From positions 25,866 to 89,865 of the forward strand of contig DATBIM010000108.1 in NCBI GenBank assembly GCA_036556905.1: 64,000 bases of DNA. The letters run 5' to 3'. The notes beneath the pieces are model-generated. The model was given only the letters and a program-made list of their open reading frames with translations, made no database searches and was not told the DNA's origin. This DNA is from 40CM-4-69-5 sp036556905 (GTDB lineage Bacteria > Methylomirabilota > Methylomirabilia > Rokubacteriales > CSP1-6). The stretch's first letter is position 1. Every line of letters starts with the position of its first letter. Shown here in pieces: positions 58,038-64,000 of the stretch. The translations under genes were made by a program, and so were the position numbers.

Positions 58038-59372
58038 GTGGCCCCCACGGTGTCGGCGCCCGTCGCTCGTCCGGCCGGTCCCCTGGCGCTGCACGGCCTC
58101 TCGGTGGAGGGCGTGAACCAGTGCGTGCACTGCGGCCTTTGCCTCGCCTACTGTCCGACCTTCTCGGAGCTGGGAACCGAGATGGACTCCCCGCGCGGTC
58201 GCATTGTCCTCATCAAGTCGCTCGCCGAGGGCCGCATCGGGCTCAGCGATTCCGTGGTCGAGCATCTCGACCTCTGCCTGGATTGCCGCGCCTGCGAGAC
58301 GGTCTGCCCGGCGGGCGTGCCCTACGGCCGCCTCATCGAGGCGGCGCGAGCGGAGATCGAGCGGCAGCGGCCGGGGAATCTGCTGCGGCAACTCTTCCGG
58401 TGGGTGAACTTCGATCTGCTGCTCGGCCGTCCCGCCTGGTTGCGTGTGGCCGCCGCCGGCCTGCGAGCCTACCAGGTGAGCGGCCTGCAAGGGCTGGCAC
58501 GGCGCACCAGGCTCGTGAGGCTGCTGCCTGGCCCCCTGGCGGCCTGGGAAGCGCTGCTGCCGTCGTTGCCGCCGGCCCCGGAGCGGGCGCCGTTGCCGGC
58601 CCTGACCCCGGCGCAGGGTGAGCGGCGGGGTCGGGTCGGCCTGCTCACGGGCTGTGTCCAATCCGTCGCCTTCGCGGCTCACAATCGGGCCACAGCGCGG
58701 GTGCTGTCGCGGAACGGCTGGGAGGTGGTGGCGCCCCCGGAGCAGGGCTGCTGCGGGGCGCTGAACGCCCACGCGGGTGACCACGACCGCGCGCTGGCCA
58801 TGGCCCGCCGGCTTATCGACGTGTTCGAGCCGGTGGAGGCGGACGCCATCGTCGTCAACACCTCGGGGTGTGGCGCCCACCTGAAGGCGTACGGCACGCT
58901 GCTGGCCGGCGACCCCGCCTACGCCGAGCGCGCCCGCCGGCACGCCAGCTCGGTGCGGGACGTGGCCGAGTTCCTCGCCGGGGCGCCGCTGCGGGGCCCG
59001 CTGCGGCCGGTCCCGATGACGGTCACGTATCACGACCCCTGTCACGTGGTGCACGGTCAGAAGATCCGGACCGAGCCGCGGGCGCTCCTGGCTCAGGTGC
59101 CTGGCCTCACGGTGGTCGATCTCAAGGAGTCGGACTGGTGCTGCGGCTCGGCGGGCATCTACAATCTCACCCAGCCGGAGATGGCGACCCGGCTCCTGCA
59201 CCGCAAGGTCGCGCACGTTCTGGCGACCGGCGCTCAGGCCGTGGTCACTGCGAATCCCGGCTGTATTCTCCAAATCCAGGCCGGGCTGCGCGCTCACGGC
59301 GACGCGATGCGTGTCCTGCACCTCGTCGAGATCCTGGATCGTGCGTACGCCGCCGCCGAGGATGCGCGATGA
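58038..59372 (+). CDS. glcF: Glycolate oxidase iron-sulfur subunit GlcF
   Basis: A 444-residue electron-transfer subunit. Two 4Fe-4S ferredoxin motifs are CVHCGLCLAYCP and CLDCRACETVCP. The C-terminal half has the two CCG-domain cysteine clusters GCCGALNAHAGDHD and WCCGSAGIYNLTQPEMATRL. It passes electrons from the GlcD/GlcE flavins to a quinone or other carrier. The GTG start lies 3 nt after glcE, and its stop overlaps the next ATG (ATGA). Confidence 0.95.
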   Translation: MAPTVSAPVARPAGPLALHGLSVEGVNQCVHCGLCLAYCPTFSELGTEMDSPRGRIVLIKSLAEGRIGLSDSVVEHLDLCLDCRACETVCPAGVPYGRLIEAARAEIERQRPGNLLRQLFRWVNFDLLLGRPAWLRVAAAGLRAYQVSGLQGLARRTRLVRLLPGPLAAWEALLPSLPPAPERAPLPALTPAQGERRGRVGLLTGCVQSVAFAAHNRATARVLSRNGWEVVAPPEQGCCGALNAHAGDHDRALAMARRLIDVFEPVEADAIVVNTSGCGAHLKAYGTLLAGDPAYAERARRHASSVRDVAEFLAGAPLRGPLRPVPMTVTYHDPCHVVHGQKIRTEPRALLAQVPGLTVVDLKESDWCCGSAGIYNLTQPEMATRLLHRKVAHVLATGAQAVVTANPGCILQIQAGLRAHGDAMRVLHLVEILDRAYAAAEDAR

Positions 59373-59890
59373 AGGAAGCGGCCGCGAGCACCCCGAACGC
59401 CCACAAGGCGTATGCGCCGCGGTCCGTGGGCTGCTTCGTTCTCACGATCTCGGACACGAAGACGGCCGAGACGGACACCAGCGGCAAGTTGATCCGCGAG
59501 CTGCTGGAGGCCGCCGGGCACCGCGTGGCGGGTACCGGCATCGTCCGGGACGAGCCGACCGAGGTCGCCCGGCTCGTCCGGCAGGCCGCCGGGGATCCCG
59601 ACGTGCAGGCGATCCTCCTGACTGGCGGGACCGGAATCACCTCGCGGGACTCGACGTACGAAGCGGTGGATGCGCTGCTCGACAAGCGCCTGCCTGGCTT
59701 CGGCGAGCTGTTCCGCGTGCTTTCCTACGCCGAGATCGGTCCCGCCGCCATGTTGTCCCGCGCCCAGCTGGGCGTGGTGCAACGGCGCATCGTCGCCTCG
59801 CTGCCCGGCTCGCCCAACGCCTGCCGGCTGGCCCTGGAGAAGCTGCTGATCCCCGAGCTCGGGCACCTCGTCGGGGAAGTGAGTCGCTAG
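59369..59890 (+). CDS. MoaB/Mog-family molybdenum cofactor biosynthesis protein
   Basis: A 173-residue MoCF-type protein that adenylates molybdopterin, or a MoaB homologue. Blocks are SVGCFVLTISDTKTAETDTS, ILLTGGTGITSRDSTYEAVD and VASLPGSPNACRLALEKLLI, the family fingerprint. It is translationally coupled to glcF, a Fe-S subunit rather than a molybdoenzyme, so the pairing may be only operonic. A MoeB-family gene lies 3 kb away on the other strand. Confidence 0.93.
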   Translation: MKEAAASTPNAHKAYAPRSVGCFVLTISDTKTAETDTSGKLIRELLEAAGHRVAGTGIVRDEPTEVARLVRQAAGDPDVQAILLTGGTGITSRDSTYEAVDALLDKRLPGFGELFRVLSYAEIGPAAMLSRAQLGVVQRRIVASLPGSPNACRLALEKLLIPELGHLVGEVSR

Positions 59891-59942
59891 GTTCTCGGAG
59901 GGAGCGCTGGCCGAGCGCGCCCTCCTGCGAGACAATGACGGC

Positions 59943-60314
59943 ATGCGATTGACAACGGCCTCCGCTCACGGCGTCCGCATCGTCGCCACGCTGGTGCTGG
60001 TGTGGGGTGGTCTCGTGTTTCAACCCGCGACCACCGCCGGCTCGCGGGCCGTCAATCAGCTGAACCGCGCGGTCACGCGTCCGCTCCCGCCGGTTCCTGC
60101 GCCGAAGGTGACGCCGGCCGAGCGGGTGTGGGTTCCCGACCGCTACGTTGCCGGTTCTGACGGTTTGCTCCACGTGCCCGGGCACTGGGAGCGCCGAATT
60201 AATGACCAGGAGGTTCACGCTCCGCCACTTTCGGCCTGCCCGGTGACAAACGGGCCCTGCATTCTGATCCCGGCCGGTGTTCGGCCAGAACCGGAGGCCC
60301 GCCCGGGTCTCTGA
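59943..60314 (+). CDS. Small exported protein with WVP/VPGHW motifs
   Basis: A 123-residue protein from ATG 59943 with signal peptide GVRIVATLVLVWGGLVFQPA. The mature part has a Pro-rich stretch, then RVWVPDRYVAGSDGLLHVPG followed by HWERRI, which resembles the WVPG-Y/H-W repeats of small exported proteins. Two cysteines follow (ACPVTNGPC), probably a disulfide. Function is unknown. It is upstream of the HtrA-type protease. Confidence 0.7.
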   Translation: MRLTTASAHGVRIVATLVLVWGGLVFQPATTAGSRAVNQLNRAVTRPLPPVPAPKVTPAERVWVPDRYVAGSDGLLHVPGHWERRINDQEVHAPPLSACPVTNGPCILIPAGVRPEPEARPGL

Positions 60315-60319
60315 GGTTG

Positions 60320-60325
60320 TATAAT
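60320..60325 (+). promoter_or_regulatory. -10 element (TATAAT) before the HtrA-like gene
   Basis: A perfect TATAAT followed by CCGGG lies 28 nt before the protease ATG, leaving a short leader that holds AAGGAGG. No consensus -35 was found 17 nt upstream. Confidence 0.5.
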
Positions 60326-60353
60326 CCGGGCTCCGACGCAAGGAGGAACCCGG

Positions 60354-61442
60354 ATGCAGCCGATAGGACGCTTGCCCCTCCGTACCGCGCTGGTCACGCT
60401 GCTTGCCTCTGCTCTCATCGCCGGTTGTGCCGGCTCGCTGGGCGCCGACAGTGCCTCGCCGGGGCCGGTGGCCCCGGAGTTGGCCCGCTTCAATGACCTG
60501 CTGGCCGGGCTGGCCGAGCGGCTGAAGCCGGCGCTCGTCCACGTGCGGGTGCGGCGCGACGTCACGAAGGAGGAGCCGCTGGATCTGGACGAGCCTCGCC
60601 GGAGCCAGGGCTCCGGGTTCGTCGTCGAGCCGGATGGCGTGATCGTGACGAACGCTCACGTCGTCGAGGGCACGGCGTCCGCCCAGGTGCGACTCTTCGA
60701 CGGTCGCCGGTTCCCGGCCAAGGTGATCGGGCGTGACACCCGGGTGGACCTGGCCCTGCTGCGCATCGAAGGCGTCCGCAATCTGCCAACCCTGGGGTTC
60801 GGCGACTCGAACCGGCTTCGGGTCGGCGAGTTCGTGCTGGCGCTGGGTCACCCCTTCGGCCTCGAGCACAGCGTGTCGTTCGGCATTGTGAGCCGCAAGG
60901 GCTCGCCGCTCACGGTGGCCGCGCCCGGCTTCGACTTCATCCAGACCGATGCCGCGATCAATCCGGGAAACTCCGGCGGTCCGCTGATCAACATGGCCGG
61001 CGAGGTCGTCGGGGTCAACAGCATGGCCGCGCGGAATGGCTCGATCGGCTTCGCCATTCCCTCCAACCTCGTGCAGATGCTGCTGCCCGAGCTGCTGGCC
61101 AAGGGCCGGATCGAGTGGGGCTGGCTGGGCGTCGCCATCACCGAGATCGGTGAGGACGATCTCGACCGTCTCAAGCTGCGGGAGGCGCGGGGCGTGCTGA
61201 TCCGCTCGGTCATGCCCGGTGAGCCCGCCGATCGCGGCGGCGTTCGCGCCAACGACGTCATCGTCGCTCTCGACGGCACGCGCCTGGACGGCCCGCGCGA
61301 TTTGCAGCGCGTGGTGGCCTCGTCGCCGGTGGGCAAGCGGATCCGGGTGACGCTCTGGCGCGATGGCGAGGAGACCGAGATCGAGGTGACCGTCGGCCGC
61401 TATCGCGACGCCGACGAGCGGGAGGAATCTCCCCGGAACTAA
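60354..61442 (+). CDS. HtrA/DegP-type serine protease, lipoprotein-anchored
   Basis: A 362-residue periplasmic quality-control protease, starting at ATG 60354 with AAGGAGG upstream. The signal sequence ends in lipobox LIAGC (Cys25), so it is membrane-anchored rather than free. The trypsin-like triad is His102 (VTNAHVVEG), Asp132 (RVDLALLRI) and Ser207 (NPGNSGGPLIN). One PDZ domain (about 255-345) contains RSVMPGEPADRGGVRANDVI. Having a single PDZ and a lipid anchor makes it closer to DegS/HhoA-like forms than to DegP. A GC-rich hairpin follows the stop. Confidence 0.93.
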   Translation: MQPIGRLPLRTALVTLLASALIAGCAGSLGADSASPGPVAPELARFNDLLAGLAERLKPALVHVRVRRDVTKEEPLDLDEPRRSQGSGFVVEPDGVIVTNAHVVEGTASAQVRLFDGRRFPAKVIGRDTRVDLALLRIEGVRNLPTLGFGDSNRLRVGEFVLALGHPFGLEHSVSFGIVSRKGSPLTVAAPGFDFIQTDAAINPGNSGGPLINMAGEVVGVNSMAARNGSIGFAIPSNLVQMLLPELLAKGRIEWGWLGVAITEIGEDDLDRLKLREARGVLIRSVMPGEPADRGGVRANDVIVALDGTRLDGPRDLQRVVASSPVGKRIRVTLWRDGEETEIEVTVGRYRDADEREESPRN

Positions 61443-61443
61443 G

Positions 61444-61471
61444 TCGGAGGGGCCTCGACGGCCCCCTCCGA
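61444..61471. terminator. Dispersed GC-rich hairpin, divergent copy
   Basis: TCGGAGGGGCC pairs with GGCCCCCTCCGA around loop TCGAC, with one bulged C. It starts 1 base after the protease stop and lies between convergent genes, like the copies at 38697 and 48270, whose GGAGGGG core it shares. Confidence 0.55.
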
Positions 61472-61524
61472 AGCCTCCCCCTGAAAGACCGCGCCGGCAA
61501 AGCCGGCGCTCGAACTCTCCGATC

Positions 61525-62025
61525 TCAGGCGCGGGCGCGGGGCGCCGCGAGCGCGGCCAGTGTGGCGCGCGCCCAGGGCTCGTCGAGCGAGGGCACCGGG
61601 CGGTACTGGATGCCCACGGTGATCGTCATGCCCCCTTCCCACTCCGCCGCGGCATCCTCCAGCACATCCTCGACCGCGAGCAGAAAGTAGCCGAGCCCGA
61701 AGGCTTCGCCGCCAGGCACGGCCAGCGGCCCGTCGAGAGCCCGCGTCTTCACGTAGCTCACGGTCGCCGGCTCGACCACCAGCAGCGTGCCCACGTGACG
61801 CGCCCTGAGATTCTGGGCGCTCTGGCTTCTGGCCAGGATCACCAGGCCGAGCGTGCCCGGATCGTAGGCGCGCAGCTCCAGATACGAGAGCAGCATCGGG
61901 TGAGGCCGGCCCTCGCCGTCCACGGTGATGAAGGGCAGGGCCAGCCCCAGGCGGGCCGCGAGGTCCTGCTGGGACAGCCGCTCGGCCAGGTTGTCGGGCA
62001 GGGCGGGGCCGCGACTGCGCGTCAT
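61525..62025 (-). CDS. Pyridoxamine-5'-phosphate-oxidase-like (FMN-binding split barrel) protein
   Basis: A 166-residue protein from ATG 62025 (MTRSRGPALPDNLAERLSQQ), 5 nt after the cupin gene stop. The segments LALPFITVDGEGRPHPMLLS, LGLVILARSQSAQNLRARHV and GTLLVVEPATVSYVKTRAL are typical of the flavin-nucleotide or F420-binding split barrel. No catalytic residues specific to pdxH were seen. A role as an FMN or F420 enzyme of unknown substrate is likely. Confidence 0.75.
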   Translation of the reverse strand: MTRSRGPALPDNLAERLSQQDLAARLGLALPFITVDGEGRPHPMLLSYLELRAYDPGTLGLVILARSQSAQNLRARHVGTLLVVEPATVSYVKTRALDGPLAVPGGEAFGLGYFLLAVEDVLEDAAAEWEGGMTITVGIQYRPVPSLDEPWARATLAALAAPRARA

Positions 62026-62030
62026 CGCGC

Positions 62031-62603
62031 TCAGCCGATCGCGATGGGCTCGTCCACGTAGACCGTGTACTGGCGGGGCTTGACGGCCGCGTCGGCGGGG
62101 TCGACGTAGACGATCGACGACTGTCCGCGGAGCGCCCCGGGCAGCACGGACACGCGGACGAAGCTGGTGGGCTCGCGGGATGAGGCCAGCGCGTGGACCG
62201 GCTCCACGCCACTCTCGAACCATGCGTCCCCCGGCTTCATGACCCGCCCAAGCCCCGGGCCGATGCGGACCTGCAGCTCGCCCGCGAGCAGCCGGCGGAT
62301 TCCGCCGCCCCGGTGCCCGTGGGGGCGCGCCTCGCCCCCGGGCGCGAAGTCCACCCGGTCGCAACGCATGAGGTACTGCGCGGAGGGATCGAGGACGATC
62401 GGGTGCTCGAGCGCGACGACGGTGCCGGGGCTGCCGACCGGCTCGACGAGGGACCCGGTCGTCGTGGGGGTGAGGAGCTCCCAGCGGAGCACATGAGCCC
62501 CGGCCGGGCTCGTCACCCGACAGGTGGCCGCGCCGTGCCAGGCCTGGCCTTGCTCGAGCCGCGTCTCGACCGCCCCCGCGAGCAGGACCGCGCCTTCGGC
62601 CAC
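62031..62603 (-). CDS. Cupin-like protein
   Basis: 190 residues from GTG 62603. The frame remains open upstream to about 62690 with protein-like sequence (HLYRLRLSEDRLGAGQSLRL) but no standard start, so the true protein may be about 30 residues longer. A cupin-type core is visible: CDRVDFAPGGEARPHGHRGG carries His ligands, and RVMKPGDAWFESGVEPVHAL matches cupin motif 2. It sits between the selenoprotein-candidate gene and the split-barrel gene, all leftward. Confidence 0.75.
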   Translation of the reverse strand: MAEGAVLLAGAVETRLEQGQAWHGAATCRVTSPAGAHVLRWELLTPTTTGSLVEPVGSPGTVVALEHPIVLDPSAQYLMRCDRVDFAPGGEARPHGHRGGGIRRLLAGELQVRIGPGLGRVMKPGDAWFESGVEPVHALASSREPTSFVRVSVLPGALRGQSSIVYVDPADAAVKPRQYTVYVDEPIAIG

Positions 62604-62691
62604 CCAGAGGATGCGGTTGGTGGGCGCGAGCCGCAGACTCTGGCCGGCGCCGAGGCGATCCTCGCTGAGCCTGAGGCGGTACAGGTGTTGA

Positions 62692-63924
62692 TCAGCCGCC
62701 CGCGCGGGCCGTCGGGGCGCCGGCGGGCTGGGCGTGGCCGTTCGGTGAGGCCTCGCAGGCTGCGCCGCCCCCGCTCATGTGGATCGAGAGGTCCGTGATC
62801 GTGGGCGAGGTGCCGCAGAGCGGGCAGTTGGGATCGCGGCGCAGCTTGACCTCGCGGAAGCGCATGCCGAGCGCGTCGTAGGTGAGCAGGCGTCCGACCA
62901 GCGGGTCACCGATCCCGAGCAGGACCTTGACGGCTTCCGTCGCCTGGATCGTTCCGATCACGCCTGGGAGCACGCCCAGGACCCCAGCCTCACTTCAGGA
63001 GGGCACCAGGCCCGGCGGCGGGGGCGTGGGGTAGAGGCAGCGGTAGCACGGCCCCTGGTTGGGCGCGAAGACGGTGGCCATGCCCTCGAACTGGAAGATC
63101 GAGCCGTGCACGTTCGTCTTGCCGGCCAGGTAGCTGGCGTCGTTGACGAGGTAGCGGGTCTCGAAGTTGTCCGAGCCATCCACGATGAGGTCGTAGTCCT
63201 TGATGATCTCCATCACGTTGTCGACCGTGATCCGGGTCGGCAGCGCGATCACCTGCACGTCCGGGTTCAGCGCCTTGAGCGTGCGGGTGGCCGAGTCCAC
63301 CTTGGGCTTTCCGATGTCGGCGGTGGTGTGCAAGATCTGCCGTTGCAGGTTCGTGATGTCCACCACGTCGCCGTCCATGACGCCGAGCGTGCCCACGCCG
63401 GCAGCGGCCAGGTACAGGGCGGTCGGCGAGCCCAGGCCACCGGCGCCGATGAGCAGCACCCGGGAGCGCAGCAGGCGATGCTGTCCCTTCTCGCCGATCT
63501 GGTTGAGCAAGAAATGCCGGCTGTAGCGGTGGATCTGATCCTGGCTGAGCGGCACCTCGCGCACCGTGGGCAACCCCGACTGCGCCCACTTCTGGAACCC
63601 GCCCTGCAGGTTGATGACCTGCTGATAGCCGAGCTCCTTGAGCGCCTTGCCGGCGAGCACCGAGCGCAGCCCGGTCTGGCAGTAGAGGACCACGGGGGTG
63701 GTCTGATCGGGCACGACCCCGGGGACCCGGAACTCCAGGAACCCCCGGCTGATGTTCGTGGAGCCCTCGATGTGGCCGTCGCGATACTCGTCGGGATCAC
63801 GGACGTCGATGACCGCCAGGGGCGCCCCGGACTTCAGCCGGCGCTGGAGCTGTTCGGGCCCCTCCTCGGGCACGATCTGCCGGGCCTCGGCAATCATCTC
63901 CTTCAACGTCTTCATGCCCTGCAT
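62692..63924 (-). CDS. Rhodanese-MoeB/ThiF fusion, probable selenoprotein (Sec310 at in-frame TGA)
   Basis: 410 residues if the TGA at 62997-62995 is read as Sec. Residues 20-125 form a rhodanese domain with active-site Cys82 (YCQTGLRS). Residues 130-385 form an E1-like MoeB/ThiF domain with IGAGGLGSPTALYLA, Arg in NLQRQIL, DGSDNFETRYLVND and zinc pairs C293/C296 (CYRC) and C367/C370 (CPLC). The TGA replaces the conserved catalytic Cys of PS-C-AEAGVLG; the frame continues unchanged (SEAGVLGVLPGVIG) to TGA at 62692. A hairpin 20 nt on could be the SECIS. Without readthrough the enzyme would lose its catalytic residue, two zinc ligands and about 100 residues. A nonsense mutation or sequencing error is the alternative. 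The order rhodanese-then-MoeB is the reverse of eukaryotic MOCS3. Confidence 0.85.
62963..62980 (-). promoter_or_regulatory. Candidate bacterial SECIS hairpin
   Basis: Read on the minus strand, CCTGGG-CGTGCT-CCCAGG forms a perfect 6-bp stem with a six-base loop whose second and third bases are G and U. The loop begins 20 nt after the in-frame TGA, inside the 16-37 nt range known for bacterial SECIS elements, which need a G near the start of the apical loop. Confidence 0.6.
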
Positions 63925-63953
63925 AGTACCCCATTTGCTATAGTCGAAGCGTC

Positions 63954-64000
63954 GTGAAGGGCATCATTCTGGCCGGCGGCTCCGGCACCCGTCTCTATCC
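63954..64000 (+). CDS. Sugar-phosphate nucleotidyltransferase (partial, 5' end only)
   Basis: GTG 63954 opens MKGIILAGGSGTRLYP before the window ends. This is the nucleotide-binding signature of glucose-1-phosphate thymidylyltransferase (RfbA) and related NTP transferases. It is divergent from the rhodanese-MoeB gene, with only 29 nt between starts. TATAGT at 63939-63944 could be its -10 element, making the message leaderless or nearly so. Too little is visible to name the substrate. Confidence 0.8.
   Translation, partial: MKGIILAGGSGTRLY

Noticed and set aside
62692..62973. Separate 93-residue small protein starting at GTG 62973
   Set aside because: It is in the same frame as, and continuous in homology with, the upstream rhodanese-MoeB frame. 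It contains only the C-terminal third of the E1 domain and begins inside the conserved GVLGVLPGVIG block.
62692..63924. Interpretation as a decaying pseudogene
   Set aside because: Considered seriously, but there is only one stop, it is TGA, it is exactly at the catalytic Cys, zinc ligands after it are intact, and a SECIS-like hairpin is positioned correctly. A plain pseudogene would be expected to show scattered damage.

Overview
The window is one contiguous piece of a very GC-rich, Gram-negative bacterial chromosome that includes the replication origin region. The diderm envelope is inferred from two lipoproteins with LxGC lipoboxes, an outer-membrane beta-barrel protein, YidC with a large periplasmic domain, and a GyrB carrying the insert usual in Gram-negative enzymes. 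The mix of core genes with tripartite tricarboxylate transporters, luciferase-like F420/flavin oxidoreductases, CaiB/BaiF CoA-transferases and glcDEF resembles Candidatus Rokubacteria / Methylomirabilota soil lineages. That placement is inference from gene content, not from a marker-gene tree.

Layout. 1-10.9 kb, all leftward: F1 ATP synthase genes atpF-H-A-G-D (atpD cut by the edge), mnmA, parB, parA, rsmG, yidC, yidD, rnpA, rpmH. 10.9-11.15 kb: transcription diverges around a palindromic DnaA-box pair. 11.15-21 kb, all rightward: dnaA, dnaN, recF, gyrB, gyrA, serS. 21-28 kb: a small secreted protein, a large hybrid histidine kinase, a tandem-duplicated outer-membrane barrel and several small hypothetical genes. 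26.2-32.2 kb: RNA-rich segment with four tRNA-Ser genes (UGA, GCU, CGA, GGA), tRNA-Arg(ACG), tadA, a large-type SRP RNA, dnaX-ybaB-recR and tRNA-Asn. 32.2-38.7 kb: a compact rightward operon of carrier protein, condensation-like acyltransferase, FAD oxidoreductase, AMP-forming ligase, flavin-dependent halogenase-like monooxygenase and luciferase-like oxidoreductase, which looks like an undescribed small-molecule pathway. 38.8-46.6 kb: mostly leftward catabolic genes (CocE-type hydrolase, LLM oxidoreductase, hotdog thioesterase, CoA-transferase, hydroxyacid dehydrogenase, cupin, two VOC proteins, amidohydrolase). 46.6-49.7 kb: small genes, a response regulator and a stand-alone LigD phosphoesterase domain. 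49.8-61.4 kb, rightward: a pyruvate-dehydrogenase-E1/transketolase-like enzyme, a TTT uptake system, glycolate oxidase glcDEF, a MoaB/Mog protein and an HtrA-type protease. 61.5-64 kb: leftward FMN-binding-like and cupin genes and a rhodanese-MoeB fusion, then the first codons of a sugar nucleotidyltransferase.

Most notable observation: the rhodanese-MoeB/ThiF reading frame (62692-63924, minus) is interrupted only by one in-frame TGA, exactly where the family has its catalytic cysteine (Sec310). A 6-bp hairpin with a GU-containing loop follows 20 nt downstream. Both zinc-binding Cys pairs and the C-terminal domain stay intact after the TGA. This is best read as a selenoprotein, which automatic calling would split into two genes.

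Start codons were chosen by Shine-Dalgarno fit and family length. Long antisense frames, common at this GC content, were left out.
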